64,000 bases of DNA from positions 124,001 to 188,000 of the forward strand of contig NZ_SSHJ01000004.1 in NCBI RefSeq assembly GCF_005925345.1. Direction: 5' to 3'. A program made the position numbers and the translations under genes. The stretch is from Pedobacter ureilyticus (GTDB lineage: Bacteria > Bacteroidota > Bacteroidia > Sphingobacteriales > Sphingobacteriaceae). The notes under the pieces were generated by a model. That model saw nothing but the letters and a program-made list of their open reading frames with translations, made no database searches and was not told the origin of the DNA. Of this stretch, positions 27,961-37,353 are shown in pieces. Positions within the stretch are counted from its first letter, which is position 1; every line of letters begins with the position of its first letter.

Positions 27961-28100
27961 AAAAGGAGGCTGTCTCAAAAGTCGCCCGTCATCTCGAACG
28001 TTAGAGAGAGATCTGCTTCAGAAGTGCTTCTGAAAGAGATTTCTCCTCCTTTGATCGTCGAAATGACGGCATTATTTTACTTTTGAGACAGCCTCTTTTT
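27961..28100. mobile_element. MITE-like element with GAGGCTGTCTCAAAAGT termini
   Basis: The inverted termini AGGAGGCTGTCTCAAAAGT (left) and ACTTTTGAGACAGCCTC (right, extending to 28100) match except for one base near the outer end. Inside is a second palindrome starting CGTCATCTCGAACG and ending GTCGAAATGACGG. A diverged copy lies at 62196-62315. The ends look like transposase-recognised termini; no transposase is present, so this would be a non-autonomous element. It also acts as a plausible terminator between the convergent ilvE and AsmA-like genes. Confidence 0.75.
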
Positions 28101-28103
28101 TAT

Positions 28104-29909
28104 TTACCGATCTTTCTCTCTCAGCGTCCTCCTTAATTCTCGTCGTGACCTGCGTTTTTCCCGATCATCTTTCATATCTTCAAAACGCTTTACATAGCTC
28201 TTAATTTCGGCCTCTTTTTGTGGCGTAAAACCAATACTATATTTTACTCCCTGAAACAGTGTTTTCCAAACAAAATTAAAGAAAGAACCTGTGGGCTTGC
28301 GCTTGTAGTAAACTGGAGCCACCGTAAACTTTCCATTTGCCGACGGATTATCAGAATAAATAACCATGGCATTAGCCAATAGCGATAAAATGCCCAAACG
28401 TTTTAAACGCTGCCCGTTTTCATGCTGTTTCATTAAACCCACCGACAGATCATTGTAAACAAATTCCACGTTCCCCTTGGCCAGCTCATCATTTGCTTTA
28501 ATATCAAAAGTCAAGCTACGCACTAAACAGCTCTTAATTTGCAGCATAGCCAAAGGTCTGGTTACATAGTTCAGTTGTCTTGCATCCATATTTAACAGCT
28601 GTCCCTGATAAGAAAAATCTGCTTTGGGAGCCATTACGTTAAACTTAAAGCCCACGTTGAGCTTCCCCTGTTCCATTAAATAACTTTGCAAGTTGGCCTC
28701 TATTATTGGGTTTTTCTTTTTGTATTTAAGCTGGTTAGTTACATTGGTAATTACACCAGAGGTGCTATTAAAGCTAATCCTGCCTCGCTGTCTGCTCTCC
28801 TTATCAAACTCAGCGTAGCTGATATCTAATTCGTTAAGATTTATTTTTTTAATGGTAATTGGGATATTTATTTTTTGGAAAAGCTGATGTGGAAATTTTC
28901 CTGTTTTATCTTTCAATAGCTTAGGATACGAGTTATCGTTAAAAACGGATAGTGTACCATTAGCGATCTTCATTTCATCAGCCAATACTTCTCTATTTTT
29001 AATGTACGCAAACAAATTTATACCCTGAAAATCAATGTTATTGAGTTGCAACGAATAGCGATCTCTAGCGTAGCCGTTTACTTTGGCAAATTCTTGTTCC
29101 GAATAACGGGGCTCTAGTGCAAATTCTTTAATATTCAATTTTTTTGCGGAGGCGCTAAACTCAAACTCACTAGCTTTAATGTAATACATGCTATCTGGCG
29201 TAGCGTATGTATAATTGTTAAGGTAAACGTAAGCATCTTTAAGCAAATAAAACCTGCTTTTGTCTTTTGCAGAAACAGAATCGATTAGCCAATCTTTTAA
29301 GGAAATGGTTAGGTTAGAAATGGTATCAATATCTGGCGTAGCCTTATTATTGTTCACATACTTGAAACTGGCATTTTTAAAATCGATGGTTTTGATATGC
29401 AGGGCACTAAAAATATTTTTGATATAATCATAAGGTGATTTTTCTGGTTGCGGCAAATCATCTTCGTTAAAAGCAAACGATTTGTTTACCATGGTAATGT
29501 GTGGCCTATCAAATAGCAACAGATCTATTTCTAGTTTCCTGTCAAAATAAATTTTAAACGGATGAAAATTTTTAATACTAAGTTTTTGGAGTTTAATAAT
29601 ATACAGGTTATTCGGCGCTTTTTTTTGTGACACCAATTTTTGATATACGATGGTATCAGGCACCAGACTCACGGTTGTTAACGAAGCGTTACCCGTTAGT
29701 GGGTTAACTGCTACTTTTTCGAAACTGATGTCGTATAGCCCATTGGTAGCCTTTTTAACTATGGCGCCCAGCTCGCTTTGTACAATGGGCTTTATTTGAT
29801 TAGAAATATACCAAGAAGCGCCAACAACTACCAAAATCACAAACAGCAACACACCTAAAATCCATTTTAATCTTTTTCTACTTTTGGATATTGCTTTGGG
29901 CATTGGCAA
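28104..29909 (-). CDS. AsmA/TamB-like membrane-anchored protein
   Basis: A 601-residue protein with a short basic N-terminus, one transmembrane segment (about 14-35) and a long beta-rich periplasmic part, as in AsmA-like proteins (bridge-like lipid transport or envelope assembly). The motif YISNQIKPIVQSELGAIV, then NGLYDISFEKVAVNPLTGNASLTTVSLVPD, is repeated in its upstream neighbour. A basic C-terminus (RRSRRELRRTLREKDR) follows. The last 80 residues (FNFVWKTLFQGVKYSIGF) also match the neighbour. No enzymatic motif. The AsmA call is by architecture only. Confidence 0.6.
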   Translation of the reverse strand: MPMPKAISKSRKRLKWILGVLLFVILVVVGASWYISNQIKPIVQSELGAIVKKATNGLYDISFEKVAVNPLTGNASLTTVSLVPDTIVYQKLVSQKKAPNNLYIIKLQKLSIKNFHPFKIYFDRKLEIDLLLFDRPHITMVNKSFAFNEDDLPQPEKSPYDYIKNIFSALHIKTIDFKNASFKYVNNNKATPDIDTISNLTISLKDWLIDSVSAKDKSRFYLLKDAYVYLNNYTYATPDSMYYIKASEFEFSASAKKLNIKEFALEPRYSEQEFAKVNGYARDRYSLQLNNIDFQGINLFAYIKNREVLADEMKIANGTLSVFNDNSYPKLLKDKTGKFPHQLFQKINIPITIKKINLNELDISYAEFDKESRQRGRISFNSTSGVITNVTNQLKYKKKNPIIEANLQSYLMEQGKLNVGFKFNVMAPKADFSYQGQLLNMDARQLNYVTRPLAMLQIKSCLVRSLTFDIKANDELAKGNVEFVYNDLSVGLMKQHENGQRLKRLGILSLLANAMVIYSDNPSANGKFTVAPVYYKRKPTGSFFNFVWKTLFQGVKYSIGFTPQKEAEIKSYVKRFEDMKDDREKRRSRRELRRTLREKDR

Positions 29910-29998
29910 GTTAGCGCTAGTTATTTAATCACAAGATACAGATTTTAGAGAAATTTTAAATGCGTAAGTTTAGAATGATGAAACATAAATAGGTAAGC

Positions 29999-31705
29999 TT
30001 ATTTTTTCTTCGGCTTTTCTGCTTTTTTCATCGGCACAATGCCAATACCCACAATTTCTCTCATTCCTTTAAACACAGATTTCCACATAATGTTAAAGAA
30101 AGAAGCCTGCGGTGCACGCTCGTGGGTAACATTGGCAAACCTTCCCTTTTCGCCGGGAATATTATCATCTTTAATTAAAATGGTATTTGCCAGAAATGAC
30201 AACAGGCCTTTTTTCTTCTCTTTTCCATCCGCATCTTCGCCAAGCATTTTAATTTTTAAATCTTTGTAGTAAAAATATACTACACCTTTAGAACCAGCAG
30301 CATTGGCAGAAACATCAAAACTTGCCGAAGTAACCTGTCCGCTTTCTAATTCAATTTGTCCCAAAGGTTTTGAAATCGCATTAAGCGCTTTCAAATCAAA
30401 GCCGTTAACTTTTCCTTTATAGCTAAATGCACCATTATTTGAGGTTAAGTTAAAGTCTATCTTAACGTTCAATTTAGCTTTGCCCATTACGTAAGTAGTT
30501 AAATCGGCATAAGCATGGCTTTGTTTTGCCAGTCGGCTGCTATCGTTAGTTATATTACGAATCGTCCCATTTAGGCCATCTAATTTAACCGTTCCAATTT
30601 CTTTGGTTTTAGGATTATACTCGCCATAAGCTACGTTTACTTTTGCAATTTTTAACTGCTCTACAATGGTTGGGATGGGCAGACGTTTAAGTGCCATGTG
30701 CGGAAAATTTCCAGATTTATTAAGGCTTGACGGAGGCAATTCTCTATTCATAAAAACGTTTACTTGAGCAGGACCAAGATCAACCTGTTTAACTAAAAGT
30801 TCACCGTTATTGTTTAAGCTTACATAGTCAATTCCAGACAAACTTATTTTCTTGAAATCTAAATCGTATCGGTCTTTTTGCACATCGTATTTTCTACTAA
30901 ACTCGATCTTTGGGTACTTAGGAATCATTTTGAAACCTCTGATTTCTAAATCTCGCCCTGTAATCGATCCGCGTAAGGTATCCAATTTTAAGGTGTACAG
31001 TTTATCTTTTGTATCTGACTGGTACCCTAAAAGTTCGAAACCAATGTTTTTACTATGAAAAACTCTTGTGGTATCAAATTGAGCCGCAGAATCAATCAGA
31101 ATATCTTTTACATTAACAGAAAGATGCTTAACCTGATTGAGCTTGCGATTTCCATTGTAATAATCAAAATCAGCATCTACTATTTTGATTTGCCCAACGG
31201 CGATAGATTTTAGGCTTTTAGAAATTTGTTGATACAGTGTTTTTTCATTTGTTGCGGTATCTGCTCGTTTCGGCACTTTGTGATAAACCATGTCCATTGA
31301 TGGATGATCTACAATAATTGCGCTTAAATCAATTCTCTTCTTAAAATAAGCCTTTAAAATCCCTACTCTTGATATTTTTAAGTGAGCCAATTTAATTCTA
31401 AAGAGGTGTGTTGGCGCTTGCTTTTGAACTTTTAACTGGTTAAAAACATTGCTATCTGGCATTAAGCTGATGCTATCCAAAACAGCAGTTCCGGTTAGTA
31501 AATTAAGATGAATATCTTTAAAATTGATTTGGTACAAGCCGTTAGAAGCGTTACTTACGCCTTCTTTAATTTTTGTAGTTAATGTTGGTTTCCACTTGGC
31601 GCTTAAAATGATTGCGCCAATACCTAAAATTAAGATAAGTACGCCAAAGATGCCGGCAAGCCAATACCAAAATTTACGTTTGCGGTAGAATGTATTTTTA
31701 CTCAT
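29999..31705 (-). CDS. AsmA/TamB-like membrane-anchored protein, paralogue
   Basis: A 568-residue protein from the ATG at 31705 (MSKNTFYRKRKFWYWLAG), preferred because it gives a clean N-terminal anchor; an upstream ATG at 31789 adds 28 residues. Single transmembrane helix (about 12-35), then AKWKPTLTTKIKEGVSNASNGLYQINFKDIHLNLLTGTAVLDSI in two blocks, which matches its downstream neighbour over the same positions. The C-terminus carries FNIMWKSVFKGMREIVG, again like FNFVWKTLFQGVKYSIG in the neighbour. A tandem duplication with a 90-base gap; both are probably one operon. Confidence 0.6.
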   Translation of the reverse strand: MSKNTFYRKRKFWYWLAGIFGVLILILGIGAIILSAKWKPTLTTKIKEGVSNASNGLYQINFKDIHLNLLTGTAVLDSISLMPDSNVFNQLKVQKQAPTHLFRIKLAHLKISRVGILKAYFKKRIDLSAIIVDHPSMDMVYHKVPKRADTATNEKTLYQQISKSLKSIAVGQIKIVDADFDYYNGNRKLNQVKHLSVNVKDILIDSAAQFDTTRVFHSKNIGFELLGYQSDTKDKLYTLKLDTLRGSITGRDLEIRGFKMIPKYPKIEFSRKYDVQKDRYDLDFKKISLSGIDYVSLNNNGELLVKQVDLGPAQVNVFMNRELPPSSLNKSGNFPHMALKRLPIPTIVEQLKIAKVNVAYGEYNPKTKEIGTVKLDGLNGTIRNITNDSSRLAKQSHAYADLTTYVMGKAKLNVKIDFNLTSNNGAFSYKGKVNGFDLKALNAISKPLGQIELESGQVTSASFDVSANAAGSKGVVYFYYKDLKIKMLGEDADGKEKKKGLLSFLANTILIKDDNIPGEKGRFANVTHERAPQASFFNIMWKSVFKGMREIVGIGIVPMKKAEKPKKK

Positions 31706-31814
31706 GTGGTTTGCTATTCGTATCCCTAAAAGACAAAAACAAAGCTTGATTGTTTTACAAGCATAAAGGAAATGTAAAATTACTGCCATTCTGTCATTTT
31801 TGATTTAATTTTAG

Positions 31815-31822
31815 TACTTTTG
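31815..31822 (+). promoter_or_regulatory. Candidate -7 box upstream of miaB
   Basis: TACTTTTG, the same octamer as before ilvE, 88 bases before the miaB ATG at 31911. Confidence 0.4.
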
Positions 31823-31910
31823 AAGCCCAATTAAAATTGGGTTAAATGTGGCGAGCTATAAGTTGTAGGTCTAAGCTCAAAACAGATAACTGATAATCCA
31901 CAACTCAAAT

Positions 31911-33443
31911 ATGATTGATTTTAAGCTTCAGGATAAAACACACGACGAAACCCGCCAAGGGGAAGCTCTGTTGTTGGAAGGAAAAAGTGGCGATGGCAAA
32001 AAGCTTTACATAGAAAGCTACGGTTGCCAAATGAATTTTGCAGATAGCGAAATTGTAGCGTCTATACTTTCGGAAACTGGTTTTGAAACCACTGGCGACT
32101 ACCAAAGTGCGGATGTGATTTTCATCAATACTTGTTCTATTAGAGAAAATGCGGAACAACGTGTACGAAACCGCTTATCACAATTTGGGGTAGAGAAACG
32201 TAGAAACCCGAAATTGGTAGTGGGTGTATTAGGCTGCATGGCCGAACGTTTAAAGGCTAAATTTTTAGAAGAAGAAAAGTTGGTAGATGTGGTAGTTGGC
32301 CCAGATGCTTACCGTGATTTACCGAAACTAATTAGCCAAGTAGAAGATGGCCATAAAGCGGTTAACGTAATTCTATCTCGCGAAGAAACTTACGCTGATG
32401 TAAGTCCGGTGCGTTTAAATACCAACGGCATTACTGCTTTTGTGACCATTATGCGTGGTTGCGACAACATGTGTTCGTTCTGCGTGGTTCCGTTTACAAG
32501 AGGTAGAGAGCGCAGCAGAGATCCGTTTTCGATCATCAACGAGGCGAAAGAGCTTTTTGAAAATGGTTATCGTGAAGTTACCCTTTTGGGGCAGAACGTG
32601 GATTCTTACTTGTGGAGTCCGGAAAAAGCACCAAAAAAAGTTACTGACGATGCTGCCGATGACATGAACACCTTAACTGGCGACGCTCTGTTAGAGGCAT
32701 TAAGCAATAAAACAGATTTACCTTCTGCTTTAATTAAAGAACATGCTGAAGGTTCGGTAAACTTTGCCCAATTGTTGGCAATGGTAGCAGAAATCCATCC
32801 AGATTTAAGGGTTCGTTTTTCTACTTCGCACCCTAAAGACATTACCGATGAGGTATTGTATACCATTGCAAAATACGATAACATTTGTAACTACATACAC
32901 TTACCTGTTCAGTCTGGCAATAGCAGAATTTTAGCGTTAATGAACAGAACTTATACCAGAGAATGGTACATGAACAGAATTGACGCGATTCGCCGAATTA
33001 TTCCCGGCTGCGCAATTTCTTCTGATATTATTGCTGGTTTTTGTACAGAAACCGAAGAAGAACACCAAGATACTTTAAGCATTATGGATTATGCGAAGTA
33101 CAATTTTGCGTACACCTTTTCTTACTCTGAGCGACCAGGAACTTTAGCCGCACGTAAGTACAAAGACGATGTGCCTGAAGAGGTAAAAGCCCGCCGTTTG
33201 GCAGAAATTTTCAAAAAACAACAGGAAGATTCTTTAGCTTGCTTAGAGGAATTTGTAGGCAAAACGGTGAAGGTATTAATAGAAGGTTTTTCGAAAAAAT
33301 CTGACAAGGAATATAGAGGAAGGAATGACGAGAATGCCATGGTGGTTTTTCCGGTTACAGATGCGGTTAAACCTGGTGAATACGCAAACGTTTATATTGA
33401 ACGTTGTACATCGGCCACGTTGATTGGAAGAGTGGTTAGTTAG
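31911..33443 (+). CDS. miaB: tRNA-2-methylthio-N6-dimethylallyladenosine synthase
   Basis: MiaB adds a methylthio group to i6A37 of tRNAs with radical SAM chemistry. The 510-residue product shows the MTTase N-terminal domain with three cluster cysteines ([21 protein letters not shown]), the radical SAM CxxxCxxC in [21 protein letters not shown], and a C-terminal TRAM domain. Between LLGQNVDSY and [10 protein letters not shown] there is an extra segment of about 45 residues (about 235-280) that many homologues lack. Length is slightly above usual. No frame interruption. Confidence 0.96.
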   Translation: MIDFKLQDKTHDETRQGEALLLEGKSGDGKKLYIESYGCQMNFADSEIVASILSETGFETTGDYQSADVIFINTCSIRENAEQRVRNRLSQFGVEKRRNPKLVVGVLGCMAERLKAKFLEEEKLVDVVVGPDAYRDLPKLISQVEDGHKAVNVILSREETYADVSPVRLNTNGITAFVTIMRGCDNMCSFCVVPFTRGRERSRDPFSIINEAKELFENGYREVTLLGQNVDSYLWSPEKAPKKVTDDAADDMNTLTGDALLEALSNKTDLPSALIKEHAEGSVNFAQLLAMVAEIHPDLRVRFSTSHPKDITDEVLYTIAKYDNICNYIHLPVQSGNSRILALMNRTYTREWYMNRIDAIRRIIPGCAISSDIIAGFCTETEEEHQDTLSIMDYAKYNFAYTFSYSERPGTLAARKYKDDVPEEVKARRLAEIFKKQQEDSLACLEEFVGKTVKVLIEGFSKKSDKEYRGRNDENAMVVFPVTDAVKPGEYANVYIERCTSATLIGRVVS

Positions 33444-33472
33444 TTGTTTGGAACACTGAGTTTTGTGAACTA

Positions 33473-33527
33473 AACCCGATAGCAGTGGGCACGAGCGTAG
33501 CGAAGTAAAACGGATAGCGGGACTATC
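33473..33527 (+). repeat. Dispersed CCCGAT...GCGGGACT repeat, copy 2
   Basis: ACCCGATAGCAGTGGGCACG followed by a GCGTAGCGAAG segment and GGATAGCGGGACTATC. Lies between miaB and the sigma-54-type regulator. Compare 1637-1704 and 40537-40612. Confidence 0.6.
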
Positions 33528-33615
33528 TGAAACGATGGAAAACTGAAACTGCTTTTCGTAATAAAATAATACATTTCAAGTCTTAATACTTGATACTAAG
33601 TACTAGATACTAAAA

Positions 33616-34851
33616 ATGGATACACAAAGTATAAAACAACGTTTCGGGATTATTGGCAATTCGCCTTTATTGAACCGAGCGATAGATACGGCAAGTCAGG
33701 TAGCGCCTACTGATATGTCTGTTTTAATTACTGGGGAAAGTGGTAGTGGTAAAGAGGTTTTTTCGCACATCATCCACCAGTTAAGTGCCCGTAAACATGG
33801 TGCTTTTATTGCCGTAAATTGTGGTGCCATACCTGAAGGAACTATAGATTCTGAATTATTCGGTCACGAAAAAGGCTCTTTTACTGGTGCTCACGAGGCC
33901 CGTAAAGGTTATTTTGAGGTAGCTAACGGAGGAACTATTTTCTTGGATGAAGTTGCAGAACTTCCACTAGGCACGCAAGCTCGTTTGCTACGTATCTTAG
34001 AAAGCGGCGAATATTTGCGTGTAGGATCATCTAAAGTGCAAAAGACCGACGTAAGAATTATCGCCGCCACCAATGTTGATGTTTACGACAGCGTAAAAAA
34101 AGGCAAATTTCGTGAAGACTTGTACTATCGTTTAAATACCGTTCCATTACGCATCCCCCCGTTGAGAGAGCGTAAAGACGATGTGTATTTGTTGTTCAGG
34201 AAATTTGTTTCCGATTTTAGCAACAAGTACCGATCGCCAGGCATACAGTTAGAAAACGATGCGGTGCAAATGCTGAGCAATTACAGTTGGCCAGGTAATG
34301 TACGTCAGTTAAAAAACATTGCCGAGCAAGTTTGCGTGCTAGAGAAAGACCGCAATGTTACCGCACAAGCTTTGTTAAATTATATTCCCAACGAACAGAA
34401 TAGCAATTTACCAATGGCGGTTAATGCTGCTAGTAAAGATGATTTTTCTGAGCGTGACATCCTTTACAAAGTATTATTCGACATGAAAAAGGATATGGTG
34501 GAATTGAAGAAATTGGTGGCAGAAATTATCCAAAGTGGAGGCGGAAATATGGCTCATGTAATAGCGGATAACCCCCAGTTCATCAACCAGCTTTACCGAG
34601 AGGTAGATTCGAACAATCATCCATCGGAACCAACGTTAACAATCAAACATCCTTCACAAAATACGCCAAACGATTTTAATTATGCGCATGATGCCGAAGA
34701 GGTGGAAGAATCTTTATCATTAGTAGACAAAGAATCTGACCTGATAAAAAAAGCGTTGAAAAAACATAAAGGCAAACGTAAATTTGCCGCTCAAGAGTTG
34801 GGTATTTCAGAACGTACACTGTACAGAAAAATAAAGGAGTTAAATCTTTAA
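33616..34851 (+). CDS. Sigma-54-dependent activator-like AAA+ protein, no receiver domain
   Basis: A 411-residue bacterial enhancer-binding-type protein. The AAA+ domain (about 10-245) has Walker A GESGSGKE (40-47), the sigma-54 contact loop GSFTGA (87-92, in place of GAFTGA), Walker B GGTIFLDE (105-112) and WPGNVRQLKNI. There is no N-terminal receiver or GAF domain; the protein starts straight with the AAA+ part. The C-terminus carries a Fis-type helix-turn-helix (KFAAQELGISERTLYRKIKEL). It is followed after 6 bases by lptE, so control of envelope genes or simple co-transcription is possible. Confidence 0.9.
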   Translation: MDTQSIKQRFGIIGNSPLLNRAIDTASQVAPTDMSVLITGESGSGKEVFSHIIHQLSARKHGAFIAVNCGAIPEGTIDSELFGHEKGSFTGAHEARKGYFEVANGGTIFLDEVAELPLGTQARLLRILESGEYLRVGSSKVQKTDVRIIAATNVDVYDSVKKGKFREDLYYRLNTVPLRIPPLRERKDDVYLLFRKFVSDFSNKYRSPGIQLENDAVQMLSNYSWPGNVRQLKNIAEQVCVLEKDRNVTAQALLNYIPNEQNSNLPMAVNAASKDDFSERDILYKVLFDMKKDMVELKKLVAEIIQSGGGNMAHVIADNPQFINQLYREVDSNNHPSEPTLTIKHPSQNTPNDFNYAHDAEEVEESLSLVDKESDLIKKALKKHKGKRKFAAQELGISERTLYRKIKELNL

Positions 34852-34857
34852 TTAGAA

Positions 34858-35367
34858 ATGAAGAAAATATTTTTGTTCTTAGCTGTAATTCTAGCATTTG
34901 CTGGCTGTAGCTATAATTTCAAAGGAGCTTCTATTCCTGCAAACATGAAAACCATTAACATCAGGTTTTTCGAAAACCGTGCACCCCTGGTAGTTCCCAC
35001 TTTGGCACAAACTTTTACCGAAGCTTTGAAAGAACGTATTCGTACACAAAGTAGGTTAAGCATTACTCAAAATGAAGCCGATGCAAGTATGGAAGGAACA
35101 ATTACGGGTTATTCCATTACACCAATTGCTTTTGGAGACAATACCCAACCTACCGCTGGGGGTAATAGACTTACGATCACGGTTCAAGTGAAATATGTAA
35201 ACAACCTAGATACTGGAAAAGTCAAAACTAGTTTCGATGAGAGCTTTACTGCTTTTCAGGATTTTAAGCTAACAGGCAACCTACAAAGCCAAGAACAAGC
35301 TTTAATTCGAGAAGTAAACATGAAGCTTACTGAGAACATTTTTAACCGTGCTTTTGCACAATGGTAA
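34858..35367 (+). CDS. lptE: LptE-family LPS assembly lipoprotein
   Basis: LptE plugs and stabilises LptD, the outer-membrane LPS translocon. The 169-residue protein has a lipoprotein signal (lipobox LAFAGC) and the short core of the Bacteroidota LptE family: YNFKGASIPANMKTINIRFFENRA, VVPTLAQTFTEALKERI, and a C-terminal helix LIREVNMKLTENIFNRAFAQW in pieces. Placed between the AAA+ regulator and a TPR-like protein before secG, an order that I recall as conserved in Bacteroidota. The family assignment is good; partner identity is inferred. Confidence 0.8.
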   Translation: MKKIFLFLAVILAFAGCSYNFKGASIPANMKTINIRFFENRAPLVVPTLAQTFTEALKERIRTQSRLSITQNEADASMEGTITGYSITPIAFGDNTQPTAGGNRLTITVQVKYVNNLDTGKVKTSFDESFTAFQDFKLTGNLQSQEQALIREVNMKLTENIFNRAFAQW

Positions 35368-35400
35368 GTATTTATCTATTTCAATTATTAACTTAGCGCA

Positions 35401-36765
35401 ATGGAGTTGAATATAGAGATGAAGCAACAATTGGGACATTTACTTGCCAAACCGCAGTTGGTTACGCAAGAACACATCCCTTTTTTGCAACAACTCATCA
35501 AAGCTTTTCCATATTACCAACCTTTACATTTATTGTTGGCAAAAGCCAGCAACGAAAGTGAAAACAGACAAACTGCGTTAACCAAAGCTGCATTATACAC
35601 TAACGGGAGCATCCTGCATCGTATAATTCACCAACCGCAAGAACTTAATAGTGTTGAAGATATTCATGTAATTACTTACCAACCTTTTACCAATAGCTAC
35701 AAAGTTGAAATTGCGAAGGATGAAGCAATTATAAAAACTGAACAACCTGTTATCAACCCTATTGAAGTTCCTCAAATTGAAACCCTGAAGCCTTTAGAAA
35801 ATGAGGTAATCTCGGCAGAAGCTCCAGAAATTGCTGAGGCGGCTCAAGAAGAACTTATTTCGGTTAGTCCATCTTCTTCAAGTCAAGACTTGGCAGCTCC
35901 AGAAATTGAGAACCTAGAGCCTTTACAGCGTGAAATCATTAAGATTTACGAACCTAAAGAGGTAATTGAAGTTACGCCAGAAGCTGATGAACAGGAAGTC
36001 TTTGAAGAAATTAGTGAACTTGTTGTTCCAACCGATAGCTTTTTAAAAGAGGAAATCCCAGCAAATAACCAGGAAGACCTTAACGAAGCGAAGGAAGACA
36101 TTGCTGAAAAACAAACTGAAGACGCAGAGGAAGAGCTTATTCCAGAATCGGTTGCCGCTATAGATTTCTTTGCTTTTGATGGTAATTTTAGTTCTGAAAA
36201 TGCTGTTGAAGAAGAACCAGCAGCGGATGAAGCCCTAGAAATTAAGGAAGAGCCAATTGTTAATCCTGAATTTGCGCAAGAAAATGTAGTTAGTAAATAC
36301 GATGATGATAAATTGCCTTATACTTTTTTATGGTGGTTAGCAAAAACCCGTAAAGATCATGAACAGATTTTTAGGCCTTTTGCATCGCCGGCAAAATCGA
36401 GCTCGCAACCACTACAGCAACAATACGTAGAAAACATCTTTCACATCCAATCTCCTTTAGAACCATTAAAAGAAGACCAAGCCACTAACCTGCCAAGCAC
36501 CAAAGAAAGCTCGATCATTGATAACTTCATCAAGAACGATCCGCAAATTAAGGCGCTTAAACCAGAACAGATCAATACCGAAAACAAAGCAAAAAAAAGT
36601 GCAGAAGATCCTAATGATTTAGTTTCCGAAACTTTAGCACAAATTTATATCGAGCAAATGCTTTATCACAAGGCGATAGACACTTATCAAAAATTAAGTT
36701 TGAAATTTCCAGAAAAAAGTGGTTACTTTGCCGACCTTATACAATCTTTAGAAAAGAAAATTTAA
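35401..36765 (+). CDS. Hypothetical acidic protein with TPR-like C-terminus
   Basis: A 454-residue cytoplasmic protein without a signal peptide. Residues about 1-75 are helical (QLGHLLAKPQLVTQEHIPFLQQLIK), about 100-300 are very acidic and low-complexity (many Glu, Pro and Ala) and probably disordered, and the last 40 residues form one TPR-like helix pair (ETLAQIYIEQMLYHKAIDTY then LSLKFPEKSGYFADLI). It is 34 bases after lptE and 14 bases before secG. Function unknown; a scaffolding role near the envelope export genes is possible. Confidence 0.6.
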   Translation: MELNIEMKQQLGHLLAKPQLVTQEHIPFLQQLIKAFPYYQPLHLLLAKASNESENRQTALTKAALYTNGSILHRIIHQPQELNSVEDIHVITYQPFTNSYKVEIAKDEAIIKTEQPVINPIEVPQIETLKPLENEVISAEAPEIAEAAQEELISVSPSSSSQDLAAPEIENLEPLQREIIKIYEPKEVIEVTPEADEQEVFEEISELVVPTDSFLKEEIPANNQEDLNEAKEDIAEKQTEDAEEELIPESVAAIDFFAFDGNFSSENAVEEEPAADEALEIKEEPIVNPEFAQENVVSKYDDDKLPYTFLWWLAKTRKDHEQIFRPFASPAKSSSQPLQQQYVENIFHIQSPLEPLKEDQATNLPSTKESSIIDNFIKNDPQIKALKPEQINTENKAKKSAEDPNDLVSETLAQIYIEQMLYHKAIDTYQKLSLKFPEKSGYFADLIQSLEKKI

Positions 36766-36779
36766 AATTATTATATCAA

Positions 36780-37130
36780 ATGGCGACTACCCTACTTATT
36801 GTTTTATTAGTAATTGCATGTATTGCATTAGGCCTTTTTATCTTAATCCAAAACCCTAAAGGCGGTGGCTTAGCTACCGGTGGTGCTAGTAGCAACATGT
36901 TTGGCGTGCAACGTACTGGCGATGTTTTAGAAAAAGGAACTTGGGTTTTATTAGCTCTAATCGTAGTGTTTTCATTGGCCATTACGGCAATGAGCAAATC
37001 TGGTACTGGCGCAGTAGCTGGTTCTAAAATTGACGACCACATTAACAAAACGGCTGCTCCTTCTCCAATTGGAAGTGGTTTGCCTACAAAACCTGCAACG
37101 CCAGCACCTGCTGATAGCACAAAAAAATAA
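36780..37130 (+). CDS. secG: Preprotein translocase subunit SecG
   Basis: SecG assists the SecYE channel. The 116-residue protein has two transmembrane helices (about 3-22 and 55-75) separated by the conserved cytosolic loop QNPKGGGLATGGASSNMFG and followed by a short Pro/Ala-rich tail. It closes a four-gene run of AAA+ regulator, lptE, TPR-like protein and secG, and ends before a rho-independent terminator. Confidence 0.93.
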   Translation: MATTLLIVLLVIACIALGLFILIQNPKGGGLATGGASSNMFGVQRTGDVLEKGTWVLLALIVVFSLAITAMSKSGTGAVAGSKIDDHINKTAAPSPIGSGLPTKPATPAPADSTKK

Positions 37131-37157
37131 GCTTTAATTAAAGCGAATATAAATGTA

Positions 37158-37195
37158 AACTCTTTGGTTAACCGCCAAGGAGTTTTTTGTTTTTT
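37158..37195 (+). terminator. Terminator after secG
   Basis: AACTCTTTGGTTAACCGCCAAGGAGTT hairpin (two arms around TTAACC) followed by TTTTTTG. It resembles the terminator at 37788-37824 at all but about three positions. Confidence 0.85.
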
Positions 37196-37326
37196 AGCCT
37201 CAGAAGCCCCAACCGCCTTAGCACTAAATCAGAAAAAAACAACTAATAATCAACCAGTTAAACCACAATACAACCTATACTTCTAGGAAACGTGGATCCT
37301 TTTACCCCATCAAAAAAATCATTGCC

Positions 37327-37334
37327 TACCTTTG
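37327..37334 (+). promoter_or_regulatory. Candidate -7 box of the lipocalin-like gene
   Basis: TACCTTTG matches TAnnTTTG and sits 19 bases before the ATG at 37354. Confidence 0.4.
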
Positions 37335-37353
37335 CGGCACAAATACAATACTT

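Noticed and set aside
36776..37120. 114-codon minus-strand open frame over secG
   Set aside because: Full overlap with a clear secG gene; no independent support.
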